Shown in pieces: positions 7,761 through 15,789 of a DNA stretch of 22,489 nucleotides. Each line of letters opens with the position of its first letter. Position 1 is the first letter of the stretch. This stretch comes from CAYYBE01 sp964470345 (GTDB taxonomy: Bacteria > Babelota > Babeliae > Babelales > Babelaceae). Position numbers and translations under genes: made by a program. Below the pieces are notes generated by a model. The model worked only from the letters and a program-made list of their open reading frames with translations, did no database searches and was not told where the DNA came from. The stretch is from NCBI GenBank assembly GCA_964470345.1, contig CAYYBE010000012.1, forward strand, positions 1 through 22,489, read 5' to 3'.

Positions 7761-8192
7761 AAGGGCGAGCTCTTTGGCGTGCATCTTTTTGTAATCAGCT
7801 TCACGAATATGGTCATAACCCAACAAGTGACAAACCCCGTGGACAAGTAAAACTTGCATGCGGGCGGCAAACGCCGCTTGGTTTTGTTCTACTTGATCCC
7901 AGACATATTCTGCTGAGATAAGCATATCCCCAAGATTGCGCTCGTCAGGGTCAGTCGCTTTAATAGTTTCACCGGCTTTGAGCTTTGGGTAAAAGGGGAA
8001 CGAGAGAATGTCGGTCGGCTTGTCTTTGTGGCGAAACTCACGATTATAGGTTTGGATAGACTTGTTGGTCGTGATCAGTAACCCAATATCAAAGTTTGCG
8101 TACCCGAGCGTTTCTAGCAAGAGTGTGAGATCGCGGCGGAGCGCGCTCAGGTCGACTTTAATTTTTCGCTGACGATTCGTAATCTTGATCAT
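7743..8192 (-). CDS. ybeY: Endoribonuclease YbeY (rRNA maturation factor)
   Basis: 149 residues, a zinc-dependent single-strand RNase needed in many bacteria for 16S rRNA 3'-end maturation and ribosome quality control. The metal-binding signature HGVCHLLGYDH is at 118-128, giving His118, His122 and His128 as ligands. Other family marks are NREFRHKDKPTDILSFPF (50-67) and LGDMLIS (88-94). The start was taken at 8192 because MIKITNRQ is the usual kind of YbeY N-terminus and its ATG overlaps the valS stop as ATGA, pointing to translational coupling; an upstream start nine codons earlier is unlikely. Pairing a synthetase gene with a ribosome-maturation gene makes sense as a translation operon. The end overlaps the coiled-coil gene by 18 bases. 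Confidence 0.95.
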   Translation of the reverse strand: MIKITNRQRKIKVDLSALRRDLTLLLETLGYANFDIGLLITTNKSIQTYNREFRHKDKPTDILSFPFYPKLKAGETIKATDPDERNLGDMLISAEYVWDQVEQNQAAFAARMQVLLVHGVCHLLGYDHIREADYKKMHAKELALLRRLR

Positions 8193-10648
8193 AACTTCAC
8201 AACAATAGATCCAAACCAAACGCCGTCACGCTCTTCAAGCTTTTGCTCACCACCAGCCTGAACGTACACTATGTTCCGTGCCCGAGTAATACCCTTGAGC
8301 AGCTGTTCTTGCCAGCGCAAATGAGCAAGAATCTCTTCGTTTGCCGAAAGCGTTAACTCAGCAACTTCAACTTTCAGAGAAAGTGCATGCTCTGCTTTGA
8401 GTTGTCGCATAGCGGTCACAACAGCCAAAACAGCTTGCATAACATCAACTGCTTGCTGGTTTTTGACCGGGATATGTACATCGGTAAATTGGGTGGTGTG
8501 AATCGAAACATGCTTATACTGCTCTTTGTACAAATTTCCGTAAATCGCTTCGGTCACGTAGGGTACAAATGGTGCGTACATTTGCAAAATTCTGATACCA
8601 AGCGTTGCAAGGGTTTGTTTCGTTTCTGCTACCTGCTCAGGAGTATAAAACTGTGGATTAAAGAGACAATCTTTCATCAGTTCAAAATAGTTATCACAGA
8701 CATCTGACCAGAAAAACTGCTCAACTGCTTGTAATGCCAAACTAAACTCATGCGTTGCAAACATCTGTTCATATCGCTCAAATGTTTCCGTTGCCCGATG
8801 CAAAATCCAACCGTTTAATGGTTCCAACGATTGCGGTACTGCTGCCGGCACACCCTGCGTATGCTCAGCAATTAATAAAAATGCGTTCCAGAGTTTAGTA
8901 ACTAAACGATGCCCAACTTTGAGCTGCGCTTCAGAAAAGGCAGTGTCGTAACCCAATGTTCCCGATGCCGTCCAATAACGAATAGCGTCAGCAGAGTAGG
9001 TAGCTAATAAGTTTTCTGGCTTTAATGGGCTGTTGCCTTGTGATTTGGAAATCTTGTCCCGTTCTGAACTTAAAACGTGACCTGAAATAACAATCTCTTT
9101 CCATGGAATTTGACCATGGTGCAACCAACACTTAATGATCGTGTAAAATGCCCAGGTACGAATAATGTCATGCGCCTGCGGCCGCATGCTCATCGGCATA
9201 TATGTTTTTTGCAGAATGCCTCGATAATCTTGTTCAAGCAGAGAGCGGACAATTTCTGGCGTAAGTGACGACGTGTTCCACGTGTCCATAACGTCAGTAT
9301 CGGGAACAATAGCAGTACTTTTGCAAGCAGGACATGCGCCATTATAGGGCGTCTCTTGTGGATCAATCGGTAACTGTTCTTCTTTGGCTACAATAATCTC
9401 ATTACAGTTGCTACAATGCCAAACGGGAAACGCAATCCCATAAAAACGTTGGCGTGAAAGGCACCAGTCCCATTTTAAATTTTCAACCCAATCGATATAC
9501 CGAGTCTTCATAAATGCTGGCGACCAGTTTATTTGGTCGGCACAGGCAAGAAACTCTTTTTTATACGGCAAAATTTTTAAAAACCATTGCGGTAACGCAA
9601 GAAATTCAATCGGTTGCTTACAACGTTCATGGACACCGATCGTATGCTGTATCGGTTTTTGTTGTCCAAGAATATTTTCAGCACGCAAAAGCTCTATAAT
9701 CTTTTCTCGTGCTTGCTTCGCCTTTAAGCCAGCTAATGGCCCAGTCGACTCAAGCCAGCGGCCATCACGGCCCATGGCAGGACGGTACGGTAGATTCCAT
9801 TTTTTGAACCAAGCAACGTCTGTGGTGTCACCAAAGGTACAGCACATGACCAACCCGGTCCCTTTGTCGATTACTACCTGCTCATCGGGCAGTAATGAAA
9901 CGGTCTGACCAAAAATCGGTACTTTAACGTTCTTACCAGCAAGATATTGGTAGCGTGAATCTTTGGGATTATAAAAGACTGCGACACAGGCTGGTAATAA
10001 TTCTGGACGAGTCGTAGCAATCGTCAGCTTTTCCCCATCTTCAGTATAAAAATAGATATCATTAAATAGGGTTTGCTGTTCGCTGTCATCAAGTTCAGCT
10101 TGGGCAACTGATGTACGACAGAGAGCGCAATAAGGTGCTGGTTCTTCTTTGCGATAGACATCTCCCTTTTTCAACAGATCGCAAAACGATGCTTGGGCAA
10201 TATAACGGGAGCGGTCATCAATCGTTGAATACCATTTGGTCCAGTCGATTGAAAGACCTATCCGTTGCCATAAATCTTTAAACTGCTCTTCTACTTGCTT
10301 CGTTTCTTCCAAGCAAATCGCGATAAAATCACTGCGCTTGAGCTGAAAGGCTAAAACGTCCCGTTTTTTCTCAACAAAACGTTCGGTAGCAAGACCATTA
10401 TCATCACAACCAAAGGGGTAGAAAACTTGGTATCCACTCATCCGTTTGTGACGAGCGATAATATCTGTTTGAGTGTAGGAAAAGATATGGCCAATATGCA
10501 GTGAACCAGAAACGGTTGGTGGTGGTGTGTCGATGGTAAAAGTTTTTGCTGCATCACGAGACTCGGGGGGGAAATAATAAACCTGTTCCCGCTCCCATAA
10601 TGTTCGTATTTGTGCTTCTGACTGACCTGACTCGTATTTCTTTTCCAT
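8189..10648 (-). CDS. valS: Valyl-tRNA synthetase, archaeal/rickettsial-like type
   Basis: 819 residues, a class I synthetase charging tRNA-Val and editing mischarged threonine. The ATP-binding HIGH motif is in TVSGSLHIGHIFSYTQTD, near residue 50. The second signature is present as KISKS in SERDKISKSQGN. The editing domain contains IATTRPELLPACVAVFYNP. Cysteine pairs CALC and later CSNC with CPAC look like zinc knuckles. The anticodon domain is C-terminal, and no clear long coiled coil is appended, unlike the roughly 950-residue E. coli form. The wording PTVSGSLHIGH...YTQTD and GCDDNGLATER matches the archaeal-type ValRS known from Rickettsia. The ATG at 10648 was preferred over a GTG at 10687, because the extra 13 residues (GTGVILVFVWDP) are not synthetase-like. 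It overlaps ybeY by 4 bases. Identity is sure, type is from memory of motifs. Confidence 0.96.
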   Translation of the reverse strand: MEKKYESGQSEAQIRTLWEREQVYYFPPESRDAAKTFTIDTPPPTVSGSLHIGHIFSYTQTDIIARHKRMSGYQVFYPFGCDDNGLATERFVEKKRDVLAFQLKRSDFIAICLEETKQVEEQFKDLWQRIGLSIDWTKWYSTIDDRSRYIAQASFCDLLKKGDVYRKEEPAPYCALCRTSVAQAELDDSEQQTLFNDIYFYTEDGEKLTIATTRPELLPACVAVFYNPKDSRYQYLAGKNVKVPIFGQTVSLLPDEQVVIDKGTGLVMCCTFGDTTDVAWFKKWNLPYRPAMGRDGRWLESTGPLAGLKAKQAREKIIELLRAENILGQQKPIQHTIGVHERCKQPIEFLALPQWFLKILPYKKEFLACADQINWSPAFMKTRYIDWVENLKWDWCLSRQRFYGIAFPVWHCSNCNEIIVAKEEQLPIDPQETPYNGACPACKSTAIVPDTDVMDTWNTSSLTPEIVRSLLEQDYRGILQKTYMPMSMRPQAHDIIRTWAFYTIIKCWLHHGQIPWKEIVISGHVLSSERDKISKSQGNSPLKPENLLATYSADAIRYWTASGTLGYDTAFSEAQLKVGHRLVTKLWNAFLLIAEHTQGVPAAVPQSLEPLNGWILHRATETFERYEQMFATHEFSLALQAVEQFFWSDVCDNYFELMKDCLFNPQFYTPEQVAETKQTLATLGIRILQMYAPFVPYVTEAIYGNLYKEQYKHVSIHTTQFTDVHIPVKNQQAVDVMQAVLAVVTAMRQLKAEHALSLKVEVAELTLSANEEILAHLRWQEQLLKGITRARNIVYVQAGGEQKLEERDGVWFGSIVVKL

Positions 10649-10848
10649 AGGATCCCAAACAAAAACCAAGATTACACCTGTACCCACAGGGTTTTAGCGT
10701 ATCATGAGGTTCAAAAAGAAGAAAGAAACTATCGATTTTAATGGCAGTTTAACGGCGGTTTAATGGCAGAATAATGGCAACTTAATGGCAGCTCGCCAGT
10801 GAAGATTGGTATGTTTAAACCAAAATTTTCCATAACCCTAAGCATTGC
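10649..10848. other. 200-base spacer between valS and the toxin gene
   Basis: Reading left to right: a small hairpin in the valS leader (CCTGT 10677-10681 with ACAGG 10686-10690), no convincing -35/-10 pair for valS, the phased 11-bp repeats at 10739-10793, a GTTTAAAC palindrome at 10813-10820, and a hairpin that overlaps the toxin stop codon. No coding potential was seen. Confidence 0.6.
10739..10793 (+). repeat. Five tandem 11-bp direct repeats, consensus TAATGGCAGNT
   Basis: Units begin at 10739, 10750, 10761, 10772 and 10783, exactly 11 bases apart with no gap. Four units share the perfect octamer TAATGGCA; the second reads TAACGGCG. Eleven bases is about one helical turn, so all units face the same side of the DNA. 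The array lies 56 bases beyond the toxin stop and 91 bases upstream of the valS start. Confidence 0.9.
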
Positions 10849-10853
10849 TTAGG
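10837..10853 (-). terminator. Hairpin overlapping the toxin gene stop codon
   Basis: CCTAAGC (10837-10843) and GCTTAGG (10847-10853) form a perfect 7-bp stem with a 3-base loop. It includes the toxin TAA stop. No run of U follows in the leftward transcript, so it may protect the 3' end or weakly terminate rather than act as a full intrinsic terminator. Confidence 0.4.
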
Positions 10854-11139
10854 CAAAATGTAGATGTTGATAGATATCTTTTCTATGACCAATAGCAACT
10901 ATGTATATAATGATCTGTTCATGCTTGATCGTGTAGACGACCCGGAAATTCCCTACTCTCAACCGATACAGATTATACTGCGACTTAAGCTTTTTAGTAT
11001 CAAGATTCGCGCTATTTGTTTTGAGTTCTCTGATTTTTTCAAAAATGCGTTGCCTTGTTGGTTTATCAAGAGAATCTAAAAATTTTTCAGCGCTTCTTGA
11101 AAAAATAATCGTATAGTTTTGAAAAGAAATGTCGGCCAC
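10849..11139 (-). CDS. RelE/ParE-superfamily toxin
   Basis: About 96 residues. The order of motifs is that of RelE-type mRNA interferases: an N-terminal strand (YTIIFSRSAEKFLDSLDKP), a helical pair (RQRIFEKIRELKT), then the conserved strand block LYRLRVGNFRVVYTI and IIIYIVAIGHRKDIY at the end. Members cut mRNA on the ribosome; ParE-like members poison gyrase instead, and sequence alone does not fully separate them. The start is uncertain: a TTG at 11145 overlaps the antitoxin stop as TTGA, but it sits only one base after the AAGGA. The GTG at 11139 is six bases from it, so it was chosen. The gene directly follows its antitoxin. Hand-counted 60-base lines here run near 28-33% GC, below the 40-55% in neighbours, which fits acquisition by transfer. 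Confidence 0.85.
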   Translation of the reverse strand: MADISFQNYTIIFSRSAEKFLDSLDKPTRQRIFEKIRELKTNSANLDTKKLKSQYNLYRLRVGNFRVVYTIKHEQIIIYIVAIGHRKDIYQHLHFA

Positions 11140-11141
11140 TT

Positions 11142-11363
11142 TCAATCCTTCTTGCGTAAGGATTCTTCTAATTCTTCAAGAGTACGCCCCTCTTCCTTTT
11201 CTCCTGCGGCCAATACTTTTTCTGCTTCTCTAACATCAGAAGCATCTTCTAGTTCTTCAATAAGTAAATTAAATGTTTTTAGATCCAAAACAACGCTGGT
11301 CTTTTTTCCTGTGCTATCCACAATAAATTGTGGGGCAAGCGTATCTAATACTGACGTTTTCAT
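11142..11363 (-). CDS. Antitoxin of the RelE-type pair (Phd/RelB-like)
   Basis: 73 residues. The N-terminal half (PQFIVDSTGKKTSVVLDLKTFNLLIEEL) has the strand-helix layout of Phd/YefM-like antitoxins that bind DNA. The C-terminal half is a very acidic helix (DASDVREAEKVLAAGEKEEG, then LEELEESLRKKD) of the kind that wraps around a toxin. It would neutralise the adjacent toxin and probably repress the operon. The gene begins with two consecutive ATG codons (11366 and 11363). The second lies five bases from AAAGGG and was chosen; the first only two. The stop TGA of the upstream exported protein is embedded in this ATGATG, so the pair is translationally linked to that gene. No separate promoter was recognised. 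Confidence 0.78.
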   Translation of the reverse strand: MKTSVLDTLAPQFIVDSTGKKTSVVLDLKTFNLLIEELEDASDVREAEKVLAAGEKEEGRTLEELEESLRKKD

Positions 11364-12412
11364 CATGACCCTTTCATATCGAGGCGTATACGTTGCTTAA
11401 GTATACCATAGTCAGAACAAGAGAGATTCGAACTATCAGGCTCACTTGTATTCAAGGCTAATAACTTGAACTCCGCTAGCCATTGGGCAAAGCAACTGCG
11501 TAAAAAGACCAAGCGAGATAGAGAATCTTGGGCACAAGTAATCAGCTGTTCGTCAAGATAAAAGACTGAACGTATGGAGATCTTGGAAGCAACAAAATCA
11601 AAAACAAAGTTTGCTATCGGGCTAAACTGGCGAGGAATAAAACGACCACAACAATAAATGCAGTGGCGCTCCACCATATCAATTTTGCTTAAAATATTAG
11701 CCAGGGCAAGATACGAGTTAAACGCCTCAATCTCTTGATCAACTGACTTCATAAATTGGATAAAGGGCTCAGAGCTATCACCATCATAAGAAACATAGCG
11801 GCGCTTGATCTCGTAGATCAAATCTCGTGCAACCTCTTTTGGTGGTAACGCAAGCAACTGTGACAATGTTTTGTCAGAACGCCAGAAATGCCAACGGTCG
11901 GTTGACTGCAAATAGGAGCCGAGACTAAACAGACGATAATTAACATATACATACCCAATAAGGGCACCTTTAACAACAATCTCTTTCTTGTGAGAGTTCA
12001 AATAACCCCAAAGCGAATCATCTGGCTGATAGGGATTATCTGCCTGGCGGCTGGACCACATAAAATTCTTCGCTCGCTGCCACCACGATGGACGTACTGC
12101 TGGCAGTGGTGCCTGCCCATTGATCTTATTGCTTTTAACAACGCTTGTATCTAATTTTTGAGCGTCCTGCTTCACAGAATTTTGCACCACATACACTGAC
12201 GCATTGTCTGATGCCCCATGATGATGAATCGTAATATCAGTTTTTTGTTGAGCAGATAATGTTTCAACTTTTTGAGTAAGTTTTTTGATCTCTTGCAGTA
12301 TTTGCTGTATACGAATTTGGTCTCCAAGATCACCGCCAAACCAATCTCCATAGGCACTACAACTAGAGAAACTTATACAACAAACAACAACAACCAAACG
12401 TACACGCATCAT
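11363..12412 (-). CDS. Exported protein of unknown function, upstream of the toxin-antitoxin pair
   Basis: 349 residues, family not recognised. The N-terminus (RVRLVVVVCCISFSSCSA) is a signal peptide; the cysteine in FSSC might allow lipidation but the lipobox is poor. A short coiled-coil segment follows (about 33-57, RIQQILQEIKKLTQKVETL), then a polar stretch and a Trp-rich patch (PSWWQRAKNFMW, near 108-119). A hydrophobic segment lies at about 140-160 (SHKKEIVVKGALIGYVYVNYR). The rest appears globular, with a cysteine cluster HCIYCCGRF and several aromatic residues. AAGGGGAG sits before a double ATG; the first was taken. Its stop overlaps the antitoxin start, which is unusual for a toxin-antitoxin operon. 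It lies 86 bases after proC on the same strand. Confidence 0.75.
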   Translation of the reverse strand: MMRVRLVVVVCCISFSSCSAYGDWFGGDLGDQIRIQQILQEIKKLTQKVETLSAQQKTDITIHHHGASDNASVYVVQNSVKQDAQKLDTSVVKSNKINGQAPLPAVRPSWWQRAKNFMWSSRQADNPYQPDDSLWGYLNSHKKEIVVKGALIGYVYVNYRLFSLGSYLQSTDRWHFWRSDKTLSQLLALPPKEVARDLIYEIKRRYVSYDGDSSEPFIQFMKSVDQEIEAFNSYLALANILSKIDMVERHCIYCCGRFIPRQFSPIANFVFDFVASKISIRSVFYLDEQLITCAQDSLSRLVFLRSCFAQWLAEFKLLALNTSEPDSSNLSCSDYGILKQRIRLDMKGS

Positions 12413-12498
12413 ACTCTCCCCTTTTTATTAGCCACTTACATCAAGCGTAGCGGAAAGTAGTGAGCCCGAACAAGAGTCGACGTATGCTCGTTGTGATC

Positions 12499-13284
12499 TT
12501 ACTTACAACCCAACTCATCCGCTCGCTTAAGCGATGCTTGCAAAGCAGCATTAACAAGTTTTTGCAGCCCCAGTTCATCAAATACCTTAAGCCCTTCTAT
12601 GGTGGTGCCATTTGGCGATGCTACCATCATGCGCAATTGCTCGGGCGTCATACCCGTCTTAAGAAGTGCCGCGGTGCCGATAGCTGTTTGAATAGCAGCT
12701 TGCGTTGCCTGTTCCTCTGCCAGGCCCATCCGCACACCGGCTACAATAAGTGCTTCTACAAAGAGGGCAATAAATGCCGGTCCACTGCCCGAAAGTGCGG
12801 CAATCGCGTTCATCTGCGCTTCGGGTAAGACAATGACCCTGCCAACGGACATAAAAAGTTTTTGCACCATTGCTTTATCGCTATCAGGACAATCGTCGCT
12901 AAATGCTAGGGCAATCATGCCCTCTTGCACCAATACGGGCGTGTTGGGCATGACGCGGACAATTTTGGGAGTCGTAAGTCGCTGTTGGAAAAACTCGAGT
13001 GTTAAGGCGGCTGCTATGGAAACAACCGTTTGGTCCGCCGTGACCGTTTGCGCAATTTCATCAAGTACCGTTACCATATCTTGTGGTTTGACTGCCAAGA
13101 TGAGGGTGGAGCAGGTAGCAGCCACGTCTTTGTTGCTGGCAGTAGTTTTTATGCCATACGTGGTTTCAAGGTAGCGCCGTCTATCTTCCAAAATCTCGGA
13201 AACAAAAAGAGAGCGATTGCCTTGGGCTATGATGCCCTTGATTAATGCTTCGGCCATTTTGCCGCCGCCAATAAAACCGATCAT
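12499..13284 (-). CDS. proC: Pyrroline-5-carboxylate reductase
   Basis: 261 residues, reducing 1-pyrroline-5-carboxylate to L-proline with NAD(P)H, the last step of proline synthesis in the cytosol. The Rossmann nucleotide motif GFIGGGKMAEAL is at 3-14, VRVMPNTPVLV around 109-119, ALSGSGPAFI at 163-172, and the family signature ends in SPNGTTIEGL at 223-232. Length is typical. GGAG lies about seven bases before the ATG. No proA or proB is in the window, so the enzyme may work on glutamate semialdehyde derived from host or other amino acids, which is a guess. A structured 240-base spacer lies upstream. Confidence 0.96.
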   Translation of the reverse strand: MIGFIGGGKMAEALIKGIIAQGNRSLFVSEILEDRRRYLETTYGIKTTASNKDVAATCSTLILAVKPQDMVTVLDEIAQTVTADQTVVSIAAALTLEFFQQRLTTPKIVRVMPNTPVLVQEGMIALAFSDDCPDSDKAMVQKLFMSVGRVIVLPEAQMNAIAALSGSGPAFIALFVEALIVAGVRMGLAEEQATQAAIQTAIGTAALLKTGMTPEQLRMMVASPNGTTIEGLKVFDELGLQKLVNAALQASLKRADELGCK

Positions 13285-13404
13285 GCGCGTGCTCCTTTAT
13301 TGCTAAACAAAATTGATACTATAGACATCGCTTCCCACATTAGCACTAAAAACTTTATTCGAAAAACAATCAATGGCCTACGCGGAACGCTCCGGCGAAC
13401 GAGT

Positions 13405-13419
13405 GGGGGCTGCGCCCCT
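13405..13419. repeat. GC hairpin in a GC-rich patch
   Basis: GGGGC (13406-13410) pairs with GCCCC (13414-13418) over a TGC loop, with a G-T wobble outside. There is no adjacent T-run on either strand, so it is not a standard terminator. Confidence 0.5.
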
Positions 13420-13440
13420 CAACCCGCTATTTCTTAAAAT

Positions 13441-13482
13441 CCATAGACATCTTGGTGCTATTTTGAAATGCGAGGTCTATAG
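13441..13482. repeat. Imperfect hairpin near the 3' side of the TPR gene
   Basis: CCATAGACATC (13441-13451) pairs with GAGGTCTATAGG (13472-13482 region) with one mismatch and one bulged base, across about 20 bases. It lies beyond the stop of the leftward TPR gene and may mark its transcript end, though no U-run follows. Confidence 0.45.
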
Positions 13483-13524
13483 GCATGGCAAGCCGCAACA
13501 AGCGTTATGTCCCCTTAGTTTATT

Positions 13525-15789
13525 TTACCCCAGTTTTGCAAGTGCCTGCTGGGCATTTTTCTTATGTTCGTCAGGTGGATTGAGCGCTATAAAACTTTGT
13601 AAAACAGAGCGGGCTCTGGCACGGTTGCCCATACGAGCATAGCAGTCAGCAAGACGCAAATACCCCGGTGCAAAGCCGCGATCTTTTTGTAAAACCGTCT
13701 CAAGATACTCAGCTGCTTGCATATACTTTCCCTGGGTGAAGAAAAGATCAGCAAGGCGAAGTGCTAAGCCAACATTACGGGGCTCCCGTCGATACAATTC
13801 ACTAAAAATCTGTTCCGCTTGGGCATACTTTTTAGCGAGCAAATACACTTCCCCTAAGTTAAAATAGGCTTGAAGCGAGTTGGGAAGTACTTCAACCAAT
13901 TTTTGATAGGCCCAGATTGCATCCTCATATTTACCTAAATAGGCACTCACCTCTCCAAAGCGGGCATAACCCGTCTCATTATCAAAGTCTGCTTTTGTGC
14001 AAGAATCTTTGTAAGCCTGCCATGCCTTTTCATACTCTTTTTTCATTACGTGGTAGTTGCCCAAGTTATAGTACGCTTTGCCATAGAATGGGCGCAACTT
14101 AAGAGCAGTTGCAATAAGCGCTTCGATTTCACCAAGCTCTTTCTTTTCCATTAAGAACGTAGCCAAGTTATTGTAGACCTCGGGGTGATACGGCATGAGT
14201 CGCATACCGATACGCAATGTTTCGATCGCAAGGTCAAGCCGTTTTGTTTGGGCATAGGCAACAGAAAGGTTAATATACGGATCAGCGTAATAGGGGTCCA
14301 TCTCAATTGCTTTTTGTAGATAGGGAATCGCCTCAAGATATTTTTGTCGCTTACACAGTGGCACGGCATAATTATTGTAGGCACGAGCTCTGCGGGGAGC
14401 GTGATCGATAACATCAAGCCAAAATGCTTCAGGAGAACTCCACACAAAATTACGGGTATACGCTAACGCACCCACACCACCCAAAAATAAAAAACTGAGT
14501 AGTAACGTGGTCAGCATGCTGCGCGTCGGTGTAAAACGATTGGCCAACCAGACAAAAGCTGCGCCAACAGCAAGTGCGAGCAAAAAGAAGATACCAAACG
14601 AACCTGTATAGGTCTTATAATCGGCAAGCAATTCGGTTGAGGGAATGAAACTTGAACGTGGTGCCGCGACAATAAAGAACCATAAAAACCCAAAGCTGAA
14701 CAGATCAATCGGGTTTTTGCGCAAGCGGAGCAAAATCCAAACGAAAAGTGCACATAACACCAAAAGCGGTACCAATGCATCGGGGGCAAACAGCGAGCGA
14801 GAAAGTTGCCAGTCATAGTCCATGCTCATTGCAAATGGCCAAATGAAAATCCAGAGATAATGGAGCACTACTTTAAACTGGGAAATACAGAAGTAATACG
14901 GGGTAATTTTGGCCCCAACCTCTTCAGTTAAGCGGTTGCCCAAATTACTATAAAACTCAACGCGCATACCGAGTACATTACTAAAAAAGCTCGGCTTCAA
15001 AAAATACACATAAAAGCCGATAACTATCAGAAATACAAGCCCGTGCAACCACCAACGTTGGCGTAAACTCCCCCACGAGCCTTGAGCAACAAAAAACCAA
15101 TCAAGTAACACTAAGAGTACCGGTGTTACCATTACGATCTCTTTACTCCCACAAGCAAACGCCGCCAACACCAATAAGAGTGTTGCAAAAAAGAAGCGGG
15201 ACCAAAAACTTTTTACCGATGTGTACGCCAAGAAACAGGCAGACATGGCAAGAATAAACAGGCCGGCGAGCCCCTCAAGTTGACCTTGTATGACATAGGA
15301 AATCGCCTGCGTTTGCACAGGATGCAAAAGAAATAACCCCGCAGTAAGTACGGCTATCAAAAGTCCGTTTGTCTGTAACCAGGTATGCTTTGATCGGCGA
15401 AACGCCAAAATACAGGTTATATAGGCAAATAAGCCGGCAAGCGAATGGATGATAACATTACCAACACGATAGAGGTACGGATCAAACTTTCCCGAAGCCG
15501 GCGAGAGGCTATAATAGACAGAGTTAAGCCAGTAACAGATCCAGCGGGAGCCTTTAAAAATCAGTGATCCAAAAGAACTATTTCTTGCATTAAAGTATTG
15601 CAAAATACCTGCGTGATCATCAAACTCAAAGGGATATGAGAGCGAAGTGTAGTAAACAAGCCAGGTAAGCCCGAGTAAAAGCAGAGGAAGCCCGAACAAC
15701 AACCAGGGGTTATAACGAGCGGGAATAGGTGACGTGGATGATGGCTTTGGGGGTTGAGCGTTTGAGCGCCGTGTAGCTGAAACTTTCAT
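13525..15789 (-). CDS. TMTC-like multi-pass membrane protein with C-terminal TPR repeats
   Basis: 754 residues. A Pro/Ser-rich cytosolic N-terminus (1-25) leads into about ten hydrophobic segments (roughly 28-460). Just after the first is FEFDDHA (54-60), in the place of the acidic pair that opens the first outer loop of GT-C glycosyltransferases and of eukaryotic TMTC proteins. The last 290 residues or so form about eight TPRs, each with the usual A/Y spacing (AYNNYAVPLCKRQKYLEAIPYL, PYINLSVAYAQTKRLDLAI, AYYNLGNYHVMKKEYEKAW, and others). The expected role is transfer of a sugar from a lipid carrier to exported protein, with TPRs for partner binding. The function is inferred from architecture; no substrate is implied. 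AGGAG five bases before the ATG supports the start. It diverges from the S2P-like gene across 70 bases. Confidence 0.85.
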   Translation of the reverse strand: MKVSATRRSNAQPPKPSSTSPIPARYNPWLLFGLPLLLLGLTWLVYYTSLSYPFEFDDHAGILQYFNARNSSFGSLIFKGSRWICYWLNSVYYSLSPASGKFDPYLYRVGNVIIHSLAGLFAYITCILAFRRSKHTWLQTNGLLIAVLTAGLFLLHPVQTQAISYVIQGQLEGLAGLFILAMSACFLAYTSVKSFWSRFFFATLLLVLAAFACGSKEIVMVTPVLLVLLDWFFVAQGSWGSLRQRWWLHGLVFLIVIGFYVYFLKPSFFSNVLGMRVEFYSNLGNRLTEEVGAKITPYYFCISQFKVVLHYLWIFIWPFAMSMDYDWQLSRSLFAPDALVPLLVLCALFVWILLRLRKNPIDLFSFGFLWFFIVAAPRSSFIPSTELLADYKTYTGSFGIFFLLALAVGAAFVWLANRFTPTRSMLTTLLLSFLFLGGVGALAYTRNFVWSSPEAFWLDVIDHAPRRARAYNNYAVPLCKRQKYLEAIPYLQKAIEMDPYYADPYINLSVAYAQTKRLDLAIETLRIGMRLMPYHPEVYNNLATFLMEKKELGEIEALIATALKLRPFYGKAYYNLGNYHVMKKEYEKAWQAYKDSCTKADFDNETGYARFGEVSAYLGKYEDAIWAYQKLVEVLPNSLQAYFNLGEVYLLAKKYAQAEQIFSELYRREPRNVGLALRLADLFFTQGKYMQAAEYLETVLQKDRGFAPGYLRLADCYARMGNRARARSVLQSFIALNPPDEHKKNAQQALAKLG

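Larger units (their letters stand above)
13285..13524. other. Structured 240-base spacer upstream of proC
   Basis: No gene seen. It contains the nonamer ATAGACATC twice (13321-13329 and 13443-13451) and TAGCAC (13341-13346) mirrored by GTGCTA (13455-13460). It also holds a GC-rich patch at about 13381-13430 (36 of 50 bases G or C) with a GGGGC/GCCCC hairpin, and an imperfect hairpin at 13441-13482. No clear proC promoter was found; TATAGT reading leftward near 13318-13323 is the best -10. Confidence 0.55.

Noticed and set aside
10649..10687. valS starting at the GTG at 10687
   Set aside because: The extra residues do not resemble any synthetase N-terminus, and the ATG at 10648 gives the expected start of the protein.
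10670..10735. A T-box or other aminoacid-sensing leader before valS
   Set aside because: Only a 5-bp hairpin is present; no T-box sequence or large stem structure was seen.
10864..11400. Open frames on the + strand across the toxin-antitoxin pair
   Set aside because: They are antisense to two genes with clear family motifs; no start signals support them.
13341..13349. CIRCE element (TTAGCACTC inverted repeat)
   Set aside because: Only a TAGCACT half-match is present; the mirrored half is over 100 bases away.
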